Counted from the first letter of the stretch, positions 15,915-25,671 are shown. The stretch is DNA of 64,000 nucleotides from Streptomyces sp. NBC_01233 (GCF_035989305.1 NZ_CP108514.1:6676501-6740500); one strand, 5' to 3'. Translations and numbers: made by a program. Notes: generated by a model from the sequence alone, not told the origin.

Positions 15915-16720
15915 TGCGCACTCCCCTCACCTGGCTCCGGCGCAATCTGGTCGTCATCGCGGGCCTCGGCACGCTCGCGTACATGATCCTGCCGAACGTC
16001 GTCGTCACCGTCTTCTCCTTCAACAACCCCACCGGGCGGTTCAACTACGCCTGGCAGGAGTTCTCGCTCGACGCGTGGAAGGACCCCTGCGGGGTCGCCG
16101 ACATGTGCGGCTCGCTCTCGCTGTCGCTCCAGATCGCGCTGTGGTCCACCCTCGCCGCGACCGCCCTGGGCACCGCCATAGCCTTCGCGATGGTCCGCTA
16201 CCGCTTCCGGGGACGCAGCGCGGTCAACTCGCTGATCTTCCTGCCCATGGCCATGCCGGAGATCGTGATGGCGGCCTCGCTGCTCGCGCTCTTCCTGAAC
16301 ATGGGCATCCAGCTGGGCTTCTGGACGATTCTGATCGCCCACATCATGTTCTGCCTCAGCTTCGTCGTCGCCGCCGTCAAGGCGCGTGTCCTGTCCATGG
16401 ACCCGCGCCTGGAGGAGGCCGCCCGGGACCTCTACGCGGGCCCGGTGCAAACCTTCGTACGGGTCACCCTGCCGATCGCGGCCCCCGGCATCGCGGCGGG
16501 CGCGCTGCTCTCCTTCGCGCTCTCGTTCGACGACTTCATCATCACCAACTTCAACTCGGGCAACACCGTCACCTTCCCCATGTTCGTGTGGGGATCGGCC
16601 CAGCGCGGTACGCCTGTGCAGATCAACGTCATCGGCACGGCGATGTTCGTCATCGCGGTGCTGGTGGTCCTCGTCGGCCAGATGGTCGGCAACCGCCGCA
16701 AGAAGGCACAACCGAAGTAG
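15914..16720 (+). CDS. potC: Spermidine/putrescine ABC transporter permease PotC
   Basis: 268 residues with about six membrane spans. The EAA loop is [27 protein letters not shown], followed by the PotC-like segment [13 protein letters not shown]. It starts one base inside potB. It is the second half of the polyamine channel. An amine oxidase gene follows after 23 bp, linking import with degradation. Confidence 0.93.
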   Translation: MRTPLTWLRRNLVVIAGLGTLAYMILPNVVVTVFSFNNPTGRFNYAWQEFSLDAWKDPCGVADMCGSLSLSLQIALWSTLAATALGTAIAFAMVRYRFRGRSAVNSLIFLPMAMPEIVMAASLLALFLNMGIQLGFWTILIAHIMFCLSFVVAAVKARVLSMDPRLEEAARDLYAGPVQTFVRVTLPIAAPGIAAGALLSFALSFDDFIITNFNSGNTVTFPMFVWGSAQRGTPVQINVIGTAMFVIAVLVVLVGQMVGNRRKKAQPK

Positions 16721-16743
16721 AGCCCTGTAGGGAGTTGGAAGCC

Positions 16744-18162
16744 ATGGCCCCAGTCGCCATGCGTAGTGTTGCGAAATCCCTTTCCGAAGCGAAGCCGGTC
16801 TCGTACTGGCTGGACGACCCCGGCAAGCCGGCGCCGCAGCCGGCGCTGACCTCGGACGAGCGCTGCGACCTGCTGGTCGTCGGCGGCGGCTACAGCGGGC
16901 TGTGGACCGCGCTGCTCGCCAAGGAGCGCGACCCCGGGCGGGACGTCGTACTCATCGAGAGCAAGGAGGCGGGCTGGGCCGCCTCCGGGCGCAACGGCGG
17001 TTTCTGCGCCGCCTCCCTCACCCACGGGCTCGCCAACGGGCTGGCCCGCTGGCCGGACGAGCTCGCCCGGCTGGAGGAACTCGGCGCCCGCAACCTCGAC
17101 GCCATCGAGGAGGCCGTCGCCCGCTACGGCATCGACTGCGACTTCGAGCGGAGCGGCGAGATCGACGTCGCCACCGAGCCCCACCAGGTGGAGGAGCTGC
17201 GCGAACTCCACGAGGAGGCGCAGCGCCTCGGCCTGGCCGGCGGCTCCGAATGGCTGGACGCCGACGCACTGCGTGCCGAGGTCGACTCGCCGACCTTCCT
17301 CGCGGGCCTCTGGGACCGCGACGGCGTCGCCATGCTCAATCCGGCGAAGCTGGCCTGGGGCCTCAAGCAGGCGTGCCTCGGCCTCGGGGTGCGGATCTAC
17401 GAGAACACCCGCGGCCTGAAGATGTCCGCGGTCGGCACCGGAATGGCCGTCCAGACCCCCTACGGCACGATCCTCGCCCGCCGGGTCGCCCTGGGCACCA
17501 ACATCTTCCCCTCGCTGGTCAGGCGGATCCGACCCTTCACGGTTCCGGTCTACGACTACGCGCTGATGAGCGAGCCGCTGGACGAGGCCCAGCTCGCCGC
17601 GATCGGCTGGAAGAACCGGCAGGGGCTCGGCGACAGCGCCAACCAGTTCCACTACTTCCGGATCACCAAGGACCACCGGATCCTGTGGGGCGGATACGAC
17701 GCGATCTACCCCTACCGGGGGAAGCTCGACTCCGAGTACGACCACCGCCCCGAGACGTACCTCAAGCTCGCGGAGCACTTCTTCACCGCCTTCCCGCAGT
17801 TGGAGGGGTTGAAGTTCAGCCACGCCTGGGGCGGCGCCATCGACACCTGCTCGCGCTTCTCCGCCTTCTTCGGCACGGCGCACTCCGGGAAGGTGGCCTA
17901 CGCGGCCGGCTACACCGGGCTCGGGGTGGGTGCCACCCGGTTCGGCGCCGACGTGATGCTGGACCTGCTCGACGGCCTCGACACCGAGCGCACCCGGCTG
18001 GAGATGGTGAAGTCCAAGCCGATGCCGTTCCCGCCCGAGCCCTTCGCCTGGACCGGGATCACCCTCACGAAGTGGTCGCTGGCCCGCGCCGACCGCCGCG
18101 GCGGGCACCGCAACCTGTGGCTCCGCACGCTCGACCGGTTCGGCCTCGGCTTCGACAGCTGA
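16744..18162 (+). CDS. FAD-dependent amine oxidoreductase (gamma-glutamylputrescine oxidase-like)
   Basis: 472 residues, DAO fold. The dinucleotide-binding motif VVGGGYSGLWTALLAK begins near residue 43, followed by the FAD-contacting ESKEAGWAASGRNGGF typical of the PuuB/OrdL group, and a C-terminal FAD motif around AAGYTGLGVGATRFGADVM. It probably oxidises a (glutamyl)polyamine to the aldehyde used by the dehydrogenase at 10951. It lies downstream of potC with a GGGAG/GGAAG ribosome binding site. Other N-alkyl amino acid oxidases share this fold, so the substrate is inferred from the operon. Confidence 0.85.
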   Translation: MAPVAMRSVAKSLSEAKPVSYWLDDPGKPAPQPALTSDERCDLLVVGGGYSGLWTALLAKERDPGRDVVLIESKEAGWAASGRNGGFCAASLTHGLANGLARWPDELARLEELGARNLDAIEEAVARYGIDCDFERSGEIDVATEPHQVEELRELHEEAQRLGLAGGSEWLDADALRAEVDSPTFLAGLWDRDGVAMLNPAKLAWGLKQACLGLGVRIYENTRGLKMSAVGTGMAVQTPYGTILARRVALGTNIFPSLVRRIRPFTVPVYDYALMSEPLDEAQLAAIGWKNRQGLGDSANQFHYFRITKDHRILWGGYDAIYPYRGKLDSEYDHRPETYLKLAEHFFTAFPQLEGLKFSHAWGGAIDTCSRFSAFFGTAHSGKVAYAAGYTGLGVGATRFGADVMLDLLDGLDTERTRLEMVKSKPMPFPPEPFAWTGITLTKWSLARADRRGGHRNLWLRTLDRFGLGFDS

Positions 18163-18308
18163 CGCACGCGCCCCGGCGCGAACCGCCGGTCACCGTGTGA
18201 CCCGATTCGCTGCCATGGAGTAACGCAACCCGCGTCATAGTCGCGCCCGGCCCCGCTCTCTCCCGGTGAGAACCCTTCACCGCGCACGAGACGAACGGAG
18301 GCCGGGCG

Positions 18309-18773
18309 ATGACGTTCCCGGGGGCCAAGACGGCAGTGGAATGGCTGGTATCGGTGGCGCCGGACCCCGATGCCTGCCGGTGGGAGTGGGAGCGCAGCCC
18401 CCTCGGGGTCGTCCTGCTGCCCGCCGGCCGGCTGTGGGACGTGCTCACCCTGCCCGGGGACCTGGGGCAGGCCACCCTCGACGTACTGCGGCTCATCACC
18501 GACCGGCCCGGCCCGGTGCTCGCCGACTTCGGCGACTCCCGGCTGGGCTTCTTCGTGCCCGCCGGCACCGCGTCCCGCTGGCTCGGCACGGGTGTACGGG
18601 GTGCCGGGCGCGGGACCTGGATCGTCGTCCCGTATCCCGGCCGGGCCACCGGCGGGGTGCGCTGGGCGGTGCTCCCGGACGGGGAGGGGACCCTCACCGA
18701 CCCGGTCTTGCTGGAGCTCGCGATGCACGAGGCAGCCGCGAGCGCGCTCGCAGGGGAGGGCCGGACATCTTGA
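18309..18773 (+). CDS. Conserved hypothetical protein, possible primase/polymerase-like fold
   Basis: 154 residues, no signal peptide or membrane segment. The sequence shows alternating strands, with LGVVLLPAGRLWDVLTLPG, GPVLADFGDSRLGFFVPAGTA and GRGTWIVVPYPG. The arrangement resembles short Streptomyces proteins related to the primase-polymerase N-terminal domain, but I see no convincing catalytic residues, so no function is assigned. A GGAGG site precedes the ATG. Its 3' end contains the -35 element of the chitinase promoter. Confidence 0.7.
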   Translation: MTFPGAKTAVEWLVSVAPDPDACRWEWERSPLGVVLLPAGRLWDVLTLPGDLGQATLDVLRLITDRPGPVLADFGDSRLGFFVPAGTASRWLGTGVRGAGRGTWIVVPYPGRATGGVRWAVLPDGEGTLTDPVLLELAMHEAAASALAGEGRTS

Positions 18774-18798
18774 CAAGGGCATTGGTCTGGACCATCTT
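18770..18798 (+). promoter_or_regulatory. Chitinase promoter with DasR-like site
   Basis: TTGACA (18770-18775) is followed after 17 bp by a weak -10 (CATCTT, 18793-18798). The spacer holds TGGTCTGGACCA (18783-18794), a near palindrome that matches the GlcNAc-responsive DasR element (TGGTCTAGACCA core) and the repeats known from Streptomyces chitinase promoters. The -35 overlaps the stop codon of the upstream gene. A repressor bound here would sit between -35 and -10. Confidence 0.7.
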
Positions 18799-18843
18799 GG
18801 GCGCCGCTGACCCCCTCCATCCCCCCATGCCCCGGAGGCAGTT

Positions 18844-20646
18844 GTGCGCAGAACCTGGTCCATCCTTACGGCCTTCGCCCTGGCGGCGGCCGGATTCCTC
18901 GTCGCCGGACCGCCCGCCGCCGCGGCCGACGCCGACCTCGTGCGCAACGGCGGCTTCGAGGCCGGTCTCGACGGCTGGAGCTGCTCGGCGGGCAGCGGAG
19001 CCGTCGTCACCACACCCGTACACAGCGGAAGTTCCGCGCTCAAGGCCACCCCGGCCGGTCAGGACAACGCCCGCTGCTCCCAGAGCGTCACCGTCAAGCC
19101 CGACTCCACGTACACGCTGGCCGCCTGGGTGCAGGGCGCGTACGTCTACCTCGGCGCGAGCGGCACCGGCACCACCGACGAGTCGGCCTGGACGCAGACC
19201 CCCGGCACGTGGAAGCAGCTCACGACCACCTTCCGCACCGGCCCGTCGACGACCTCGGTGACGGTCTACACCCACGGCTGGTACGGCCAGCCCGCCCACC
19301 TCACCGACGACCTCACCCTGGTCGGTCCCGACCCCGGCGGCCCCGGCCAGCCCCAGACCCCGGCCGCCCCCACCGGCCTGACGGCCTCCGCCACCTCGTC
19401 GAGCTCGGTCTCCCTGAACTGGTCGGCGGTGTCCGGAGCCACCTCGTACACCGTCCACCGGGACGGCGCCGCGGCGTTCTCCGTCACCTCCGCATCCGCG
19501 GCCGTGACGGGCCTCGCCGCGTCCACCACGTACACCTTCCGGGTCAGCGCGGTGAACGCGGCGGGCGAGTCCCCGCAGAGCGCCCCCGCCTCCGCGACCA
19601 CGACCGCCGGCGGTGGCGGCGGGGGAGGCCTGCCCGCGCACGCGCTGGTCGGCTACCTGCACGCGAGCTTCGCCAACGGCTCCGGCTACGTCCGGATGGC
19701 CGACGTGCCCGCCTCCTGGGACGTCGTCAACCTCGCCTTCGGCGAACCGACTTCGGTGACCTCCGGCGACATCCGCTTCCGGCTCTGCCCGGTCGCCGAA
19801 TGCCCGAACGTGGAGTCGGAGGCGGAGTTCAAGTCCGCGATCAGGGCCAAGCAGGCCGCCGGCAAGAAGGTCCTCATCTCCATCGGCGGCCAGAACGGCC
19901 AGGTGCAGCTGGCGACCACCGCCGCCCGGGACACCTTCGTCTCCTCCGTCAGCAAGATCATCGACGAGTACGGCCTCAACGGCCTGGACATCGACTTCGA
20001 GGGCCACTCCCTCTCCCTCGCCACCGGGGACACCGACTTCCGGGCCCCCACCACGCCGGTGATCGTGAACCTGATCTCGGCCGTCAGGACCCTGAAGGCC
20101 AAGTACGGCCCGGACTTCGTCCTGACCATGGCCCCGGAGACCTTCTTCGTCCAGCTGGGCTACCAGTACTACGGCTCCGGCCCCTGGGGCGGCCAGGACC
20201 CGCGCGCCGGCGCGTACCTCCCGGTCATCCACGCCCTGCGCGACGACCTCACCCTGCTCCACGTCCAGGACTACAACTCGGGCTCGATCATGGGCCTCGA
20301 CAACCAGTACCACTCCATGGGCGGCGCGGACTTCCACATCGCCATGACCGACATGCTGCTCACCGGCTTCCCGGTCGCTGGCAACACCGCCCGCGTCTTC
20401 CCGGCCCTGCGCCCGGAACAGGTCGCGATCGGCCTCCCGGCCACCACCAACGCGGGCAACGGCCACACCTCGCCCGCGGAGGTGAACAAGGCCCTGAACT
20501 GCCTGACGAAGAAGACCGACTGCGGGAGCTACCAGACCCACGGCACCTGGCCCGGCCTGCGCGGCCTGATGACCTGGTCGATCAACTGGGACCGCTTCGG
20601 CGGCTGGGAGTTCAGCCGGAACTTCGACGGATACTTCGGCGGCTGA
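18844..20646 (+). CDS. Secreted chitinase, GH18, with carbohydrate-binding and fibronectin III domains
   Basis: 600 residues. Order: Sec signal peptide (about 1-29, ending AAAADA), a carbohydrate-binding beta-sandwich (about 30-165, LVRNGGFEAGLDGWSC), a fibronectin type III domain (about 175-255), a Gly linker, and a GH18 barrel from about 265. The catalytic signature is GLDIDFEGH, with the final Glu as proton donor and an SIGG motif upstream. It hydrolyses chitin to oligomers outside the cell. The GTG start has GGAGG 5 nt upstream. A DasR-like promoter element lies upstream. The stop overlaps the convergent PAP2 gene by 35 bp. Confidence 0.95.
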   Translation: MRRTWSILTAFALAAAGFLVAGPPAAAADADLVRNGGFEAGLDGWSCSAGSGAVVTTPVHSGSSALKATPAGQDNARCSQSVTVKPDSTYTLAAWVQGAYVYLGASGTGTTDESAWTQTPGTWKQLTTTFRTGPSTTSVTVYTHGWYGQPAHLTDDLTLVGPDPGGPGQPQTPAAPTGLTASATSSSSVSLNWSAVSGATSYTVHRDGAAAFSVTSASAAVTGLAASTTYTFRVSAVNAAGESPQSAPASATTTAGGGGGGGLPAHALVGYLHASFANGSGYVRMADVPASWDVVNLAFGEPTSVTSGDIRFRLCPVAECPNVESEAEFKSAIRAKQAAGKKVLISIGGQNGQVQLATTAARDTFVSSVSKIIDEYGLNGLDIDFEGHSLSLATGDTDFRAPTTPVIVNLISAVRTLKAKYGPDFVLTMAPETFFVQLGYQYYGSGPWGGQDPRAGAYLPVIHALRDDLTLLHVQDYNSGSIMGLDNQYHSMGGADFHIAMTDMLLTGFPVAGNTARVFPALRPEQVAIGLPATTNAGNGHTSPAEVNKALNCLTKKTDCGSYQTHGTWPGLRGLMTWSINWDRFGGWEFSRNFDGYFGG

Positions 20647-21391
20647 CCCAGCCCACCCCGAACAGCAGGGGCGTGCACATCAGCAGGCTGGCCAGGACGT
20701 CCAGGGGCCAGTGCCACCCCCGCAGGACCAGCCCGACGGCCGTCGCCCCCGTGAGCACGAGGGCGGCGGCCGTCGGCCAGGGGCGGCGGGTGTACGGGCG
20801 CACGAGCAGGGCCGCGCCGAGGTACGCGACGGCCGCGGTGGCCGTGTGGCCCGAGGGGAAGTAGCCGGCGGCCCACGGTTCCAGGGGGCCGGGCCGGGCG
20901 GTCCACTCCTTGAACGGGATGACCAGGGCCGGTACCAGGGCCATGGCCAGCCCCGCGGCCCCGGCGGCGAGACGCCGGCCGCGCCACGCGGCGCAGGCCA
21001 TGGCGAGCGCGAGGACGGGCACGGCGACCGGGATGTTCCCGAGGTCCGACAGACGTTCGGTGACGGAGTCCGGGACCGTGCGCACCAGGGCGCGGCTCAG
21101 CGCGTGATCCGGCGCCAGCAGCGGGCCGGAGACCAGCACCTGCCAGGTGATCAGGGAGAAGACCAGGCCGCAGACGACGGCGATCAGGAGAGGAGTGGCC
21201 GGCCGTCCCGGAACAGGGGGGATGGTTCCGGGACGGCCGCCCGGATCGGGTTGCCGCACGCCCCGGGGGGTTTGGGGCGAACGGCTGTCCGATCGGTGAG
21301 GAGTGTGCGCGAACGCATGTCCAATACGGCGCTGGGGAAGCCCGGTACTGGTGTCGCCCTCGGTTTCCCGTGAGCGGGGTGTCTCACTCAT
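20612..21391 (-). CDS. PAP2-superfamily membrane phosphatase
   Basis: About 259 residues from the ATG at 21391. A disordered basic N-terminus precedes several membrane spans. The three acid-phosphatase motifs are present: KEWTARPGP, the catalytic PSGH in YFPSGHTATAAVAYLG, and RGWHWPLDV containing the nucleophilic His and Asp. Such enzymes dephosphorylate phosphatidic acid, isoprenyl pyrophosphates or similar lipids at the outer face. An in-frame start at 21460 is possible. It converges with the chitinase gene. Confidence 0.88.
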   Translation of the reverse strand: MSETPRSRETEGDTSTGLPQRRIGHAFAHTPHRSDSRSPQTPRGVRQPDPGGRPGTIPPVPGRPATPLLIAVVCGLVFSLITWQVLVSGPLLAPDHALSRALVRTVPDSVTERLSDLGNIPVAVPVLALAMACAAWRGRRLAAGAAGLAMALVPALVIPFKEWTARPGPLEPWAAGYFPSGHTATAAVAYLGAALLVRPYTRRPWPTAAALVLTGATAVGLVLRGWHWPLDVLASLLMCTPLLFGVGWVSRRSIRRSSG

Positions 21392-21533
21392 CTGCAGAAA
21401 CCGTACGGCAGCAGAAGGGGGACCGACAGCAGGATCGCGCTCCCGCCATCGGCCCCCCACAGCTTCTTCACAGCGCCCGCCCGTTACCGCCGGTATGGAG
21501 GGGGTGCTGCGATCGGACGTTCTAGGCGTCCGC

Positions 21534-22880
21534 TCAGACGTCCGTGCCGATGGCGGCGAACGCGGCCTCGATGAGGTCCATGCCCTCGTTCAGCAGGTCC
21601 TCGCCGATGACGAGCGGCGGGAGGAAGCGGAGCACGTTGCCGTAGGTGCCGCAGGTGAGGACGAGCAGGCCCTCCGCGTGGCAGGCCTTGGCGAGCGCGC
21701 CGGCCGCCTCCGGGAACGGGGTCTTGGACACCGGGTCCTTGACCAGCTCGATCGCGATCATGGCGCCGCGGCCGCGGATGTCGCCGATGATCTCGTACTT
21801 CTCCTGCATGGCCGTCAGGCGGGCCTTCATGAGGGACTCGATCTTCTTCGCCTTGGCGTTGAGGTCGAGCTCCTTCATGGTCTCGATGGAGCCGAGCGCA
21901 CCGGCGCACGCCACCGGGTTGCCGCCGTAGGTGCCGCCCAGGCCGCCCGCGTGGGCGGAGTCCATGATCTCGGCGCGGCCGGTCACGGCGGCGAGCGGCA
22001 GACCGCCCGCGATGCCCTTGGCGGTGGTGATCAGGTCCGGGACGATGCCCTCGTCCTCGCACGCGAACCACTGGCCGGTGCGGCAGAAGCCGGACTGGAT
22101 CTCGTCGGCGACGAAGACGATGCCGTTCTCGTTGGCGAACTTCACGATCGCGGGCAGGAAGCCCTTGGCCGGCTCGATGAAGCCGCCCTCGCCGAGCACC
22201 GGCTCGATGATGATCGCGGCGACGTTCTCGGCGCCGATCTGCTTGGTGATCTGGTCGATCGCCTGGGCGGCGGCCTCGGGGCCGCAGTTCTCGGCGCCGG
22301 TGGGCCAGCGGTAGCCGTAGGCGACCGGGACGCGGTAGACCTCGGGGGCGAACGGACCGAAGCCCTGCTTGTACGGCATGTTCTTCGCCGTCAGCGCCAT
22401 CGTCAGGTTGGTGCGGCCGTGGTAGCCGTGGTCGAAGACGACGACGGCCTGGCGCTTGGTGTACGAGCGGGCGATCTTGACGGCGTTCTCGACGGCCTCG
22501 GCGCCGGAGTTGAACAGGGCCGACTTCTTCGCGTGGTCACCGGGGGTCAGCTCGGCGAGCGCCTCGCAGACCTCGACGTAGCCCTCGTACGGGGTGACCA
22601 TGAAACAGGTGTGGGTGAAGTCGGCGAGCTGCGCGGAGGCGCGGCGCACGACGGCCTCGGCGGAGGCGCCGACCGAGGTCACGGCGATGCCGGAGCCGAA
22701 GTCGATCAGGCGGTTGCCGTCGACGTCCTCGATGATGCCGCCGCCCGCACGGGCCGTGAAGACGGGCAGGACGGAGCCCACGCCACCGGCCACCGTCTGG
22801 AGGCGGCGTGCCTGCAGCTCCTGCGACTTGGGGCCGGGGATCGCGGTGACGATCTTGCGCTCCTGCGGGACAGCGGTCAT
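21534..22880 (-). CDS. gabT: 4-aminobutyrate aminotransferase
   Basis: 448 residues, class III PLP aminotransferase. Landmarks are the phosphate-binding NSGAEAVENAVKIAR, YHGRTNLTMALT, VADEIQSGFCRTG with the PLP-ring Asp, and the Schiff-base Lys in ITTAKGIAGGLPL. It transfers the GABA amino group to 2-oxoglutarate and gives succinate semialdehyde. The ATG at 22880 is preceded by AGGAG. A PucR regulator and a semialdehyde dehydrogenase lie 6-10 kb away on the plus strand, separated by the caspase operon and a membrane NTPase. Confidence 0.94.
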   Translation of the reverse strand: MTAVPQERKIVTAIPGPKSQELQARRLQTVAGGVGSVLPVFTARAGGGIIEDVDGNRLIDFGSGIAVTSVGASAEAVVRRASAQLADFTHTCFMVTPYEGYVEVCEALAELTPGDHAKKSALFNSGAEAVENAVKIARSYTKRQAVVVFDHGYHGRTNLTMALTAKNMPYKQGFGPFAPEVYRVPVAYGYRWPTGAENCGPEAAAQAIDQITKQIGAENVAAIIIEPVLGEGGFIEPAKGFLPAIVKFANENGIVFVADEIQSGFCRTGQWFACEDEGIVPDLITTAKGIAGGLPLAAVTGRAEIMDSAHAGGLGGTYGGNPVACAGALGSIETMKELDLNAKAKKIESLMKARLTAMQEKYEIIGDIRGRGAMIAIELVKDPVSKTPFPEAAGALAKACHAEGLLVLTCGTYGNVLRFLPPLVIGEDLLNEGMDLIEAAFAAIGTDV

Positions 22881-22914
22881 AGGGGGCTCCTGGGGGTGTT
22901 TTCGGACGCACTTG

Positions 22915-22995
22915 TGTCTTTGTCCGCAGGCTAGGCCCGGGGGCGGGGGTACTGCATGCTCCGTTCGGTAGTGATCTCGGCGTGTCCTTGTCCGC
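22915..22995 (-). promoter_or_regulatory. Direct repeats GCGGACAARGACAC upstream of gabT
   Basis: On the minus strand GCGGACAAGGACAC (22995-22982) and GCGGACAAAGACAC (22928-22915) recur 67 bp apart, within 120 bp upstream of the gabT start. The shared GGACAA core also appears three times before the dehydrogenase at 31303, and a PucR regulator gene lies between the two. They are candidate regulator sites; the link is an inference. Confidence 0.4.
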
Positions 22996-23014
22996 GACGG
23001 CCATAGGAGGTCCG

Positions 23015-24526
23015 TCATTCATCCCCCTGGGCGCTTGCCTCCACAACGCTCTCCAGGCCGCGGACCAAGGCCAGCGGCTCCCGATCGCGACTGTCGGTCG
23101 TGAGGCGCAGCCGGTGCCCGCCGGGGGTGTCGCGGCTCCACTGCCGAAGGGCTTCTGCGAGAAGGCCCTCGCGGAGCCCCGCGAGCGGAATTTCGAACGC
23201 GTGGGGGTTGCGTACGGTCACCTGGGCGACGATCCCGGCCTCCACCAGCCACCGGGCGAGGCTCCAGCGGGCGTCCGCGTCCTCCAGGGTCACGATGAGA
23301 ACCGGGTCCGTGAGCACGCCCCCACGGGGGATCGGAAGGAGGAGATCCGGCTCCAGAGCGGCCATCCCGAGCCCAGCCCGGCCGCCGCGCAGGAGGCTGA
23401 TCTCTCCCCTGCTCATACGGAACTCGATCACCTCCGTGTCAGGGCGCCGGTTGCGACTTGGCGCACGAGCGGGCCTGGAGGGATCCTCCGCCGTGTAGGC
23501 GGTGAGGGCTCCCGCCCGTGCCGTGGCGATGTAGGGGGAGAAGGCCTCCAGCGCAGTGCGCCGGGCGCCGCCGCGGCCCGCCGGCAGCCGGCTCAGCAGG
23601 GAGCCCAGCAGGTCGATGCCCGCGGAGGCGACCGGCGGCCGCCGCTCCGCCCCGAGTTGGGCGAGGGCGTCCCGATAGGTGCCGCGGGACTCGGTCCGCC
23701 GGGCCAGCCAGGCCCCGATGGCCAGCCGGTCCGCGCTCGTCCCGGCGGCGGTCGACACCTGGTCCTGCCAGCTGACGACCCCCTCGACGTCCTCCTGGCG
23801 GCAGCGCAGATATCCCACCGCGAGGTCGAACAGCGCCGACGCCTCCTCCCGCGGTGCGCCGGGCCATGCCGCGGCCACCGTTTCGGCGTACGCCATACGG
23901 CCGAGCCGCAGGGCCTCCAGCAAGGTGAAGCCCGAATCGGCGGTCGGCCGGACCTCGACCTGAGGTGCGCCGTACGCGTGGCCCGCGGGCGCAAGGGTCA
24001 TCGACATCCCGCGGAGGGCGAGTGTGGAGACCGGGCTGCGACGACCACCCCCGACGTGGATCGCGAGCGGCCCCGCAGCCACGTGCTCGGCCACCGAGAG
24101 CACCAGGCGGCCGGCCGCGGCGTCGTCGACCCGCACCGCGTCGTGCGGATCGAGAAGACTCCAGTCACCGCCATCCGCCGTCCGGCTCCACACCTGCACC
24201 CAGCCGGAGGAGCTGCGGGGTCGGCCGACGGGCAAACGCCCTGCCTCTGGTCGCCCCGCGGGGCTCTTGCGCACATCGAGGAGGACCTCGCCGGAGTCGC
24301 CCGGAGTGACCACCGCGGGCTGCATGCGCAGATACGGAGACCAGGCCCTCACCAGGCAGCGTTCGCCCCGGGGGAGTACGACGTCGGCCGGGCGGCCCGC
24401 ACGCAGCGCGACCCGCGCCAGCAGGTTCGCCCCGCGGTCGACCACGTCGGCCACGCCGATCACGGTGCCGGGCCCGGCCTTCGGTATCGCTGCCGCGCGG
24501 AGCGGAACGGATACGCGCACGCTCAC
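23015..24526 (-). CDS. Unknown protein, third gene of the caspase operon
   Basis: 503 residues, no signal peptide or membrane span. The first 200 residues look beta-rich (several VxV strands and WVQVWSR), followed by a helical region of about 150 residues (RLGRMAYAETVAAAW...EEASALFDLAVGYLRCRQ) that resembles a repeat-like helical array. The C-terminal 100 residues are mixed (LIVTLEDADARWSLARWLVEAGIV). I recognise no catalytic motif. The GTG start overlaps the caspase stop (GTGA), so it should be co-translated with the peptidase; it may be a substrate, regulator or adaptor. This is inference from the operon only. Confidence 0.8.
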   Translation of the reverse strand: MSVRVSVPLRAAAIPKAGPGTVIGVADVVDRGANLLARVALRAGRPADVVLPRGERCLVRAWSPYLRMQPAVVTPGDSGEVLLDVRKSPAGRPEAGRLPVGRPRSSSGWVQVWSRTADGGDWSLLDPHDAVRVDDAAAGRLVLSVAEHVAAGPLAIHVGGGRRSPVSTLALRGMSMTLAPAGHAYGAPQVEVRPTADSGFTLLEALRLGRMAYAETVAAAWPGAPREEASALFDLAVGYLRCRQEDVEGVVSWQDQVSTAAGTSADRLAIGAWLARRTESRGTYRDALAQLGAERRPPVASAGIDLLGSLLSRLPAGRGGARRTALEAFSPYIATARAGALTAYTAEDPSRPARAPSRNRRPDTEVIEFRMSRGEISLLRGGRAGLGMAALEPDLLLPIPRGGVLTDPVLIVTLEDADARWSLARWLVEAGIVAQVTVRNPHAFEIPLAGLREGLLAEALRQWSRDTPGGHRLRLTTDSRDREPLALVRGLESVVEASAQGDE

Positions 24527-25671
24527 AGGTTCCGTACCTCCACGCTGTGAGCGTGGCAGGGCGGCTGGAGCCAGGACTCCCGCCGAGTGGATTCGAACCG
24601 GCCGTTGGCGAAGGTCACGCCGACCTCGCCAAGGCCTGGCGGTCCGTTGTCCTGCCACGGCTCGGCCTTGGCCGTGCGGTCGGCGACCAGCCGGCCGCTG
24701 CCGTCGTGGAACGACCACTCGGCTGCGGCGAGCGAGTCCGCGGAATCGGTGTCGAAGTGGAAGGGCACCTGCGGCAGCCCGTCGAAGCGGAACAGCTCGC
24801 CGCCGAGCATGGTCCCGGAGACCTCGCAGGCCTGGTCCGGCCGGCCCTCGACGGCCAGGCCGGGCCACTCCATCAAGTACTGGACCGCGGTGCCGATGGT
24901 GCGCGTGGTGACCGCCCAGTCCTGCGTGCCACGGCTGTCGGGCGACCGCAGGGCGCGCAGGACGGCTTTGGTGAAGAGCGTGCTGTCGTACTGCGCCCCG
25001 TAGGCGCTCTGGCCGGCGCCGGTGGAGCGCACGATCACGGTGTCACGTCGGACGGGCCTCTTGCCGGGCTGTTTCAGGGGAGGCGCCTCGATCCTGTCCA
25101 GGTCATCGACGGCGTCGGAGGCGGAACGGCACGCGTCGACGAAGAAGCACTGGATCTGGGCCCGGTTGGCTTCCAGCCCCATGCGCATCCGGTCGAAGTT
25201 GAAAGCGGTGGCGAAGTAGTCCTCGGGGTCCGCACCGGTGTCCTGCAGCAGCAGGATCTGGTCGCCCCGCCCCTGTTGCAGGCCATGGCCGATGAAGAAG
25301 AACAGTGCGACGTTGCCGGGGTCGCTGTCGCACCTCTCGTCCCAGCGCTTGAAGGCCGTTTTCACGTCCGCCAGCCTGGCGGGGTCGACGGCGCCGAACT
25401 CCTCGTCGTCCCGGCCGTCATCGCCCGCGGACAGGAGCAGTTCGAGGCTGCCCAGGGGCAGGTCCGACCGGCCCTTCAGATCCAGGAGCTCCCGGCAGGC
25501 ACGCCGCGCCGATTCCGGAGGCGAGGTGAGCTGTCCCAGCTCCCTGGAGAAGGCGTCCCGCCTGCAGTGCTGCCCCGTCGGACTGCCGGGGAAGTAGTCG
25601 TACCGGCCCACGCCGATCACGAGGGCGTGCAGAGCGGGGCCCGGCTCGTCACGTTCCCAGAGCGTGGTCAC
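24523..25671 (-). CDS. Caspase-like (C14) cysteine peptidase
   Basis: 382 residues. The p20-like fold starts with HALVIGVGRYDYFPG; the catalytic His is in FFFIGHGLQ (His129) and the catalytic Cys in CFFVDACRSAS (Cys181), the spacing expected for caspase/metacaspase homologues. The last 120 residues form a separate beta-rich domain (PFHFDTDSADSLAAAEWSFHD). Prokaryotic caspase homologues act in regulated proteolysis and, in several systems, in abortive immunity. The GTG start overlaps the stop of the alpha/beta hydrolase gene. No transmembrane segment or sensor domain is present. Confidence 0.88.
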   Translation of the reverse strand: MTTLWERDEPGPALHALVIGVGRYDYFPGSPTGQHCRRDAFSRELGQLTSPPESARRACRELLDLKGRSDLPLGSLELLLSAGDDGRDDEEFGAVDPARLADVKTAFKRWDERCDSDPGNVALFFFIGHGLQQGRGDQILLLQDTGADPEDYFATAFNFDRMRMGLEANRAQIQCFFVDACRSASDAVDDLDRIEAPPLKQPGKRPVRRDTVIVRSTGAGQSAYGAQYDSTLFTKAVLRALRSPDSRGTQDWAVTTRTIGTAVQYLMEWPGLAVEGRPDQACEVSGTMLGGELFRFDGLPQVPFHFDTDSADSLAAAEWSFHDGSGRLVADRTAKAEPWQDNGPPGLGEVGVTFANGRFESTRRESWLQPPCHAHSVEVRNL

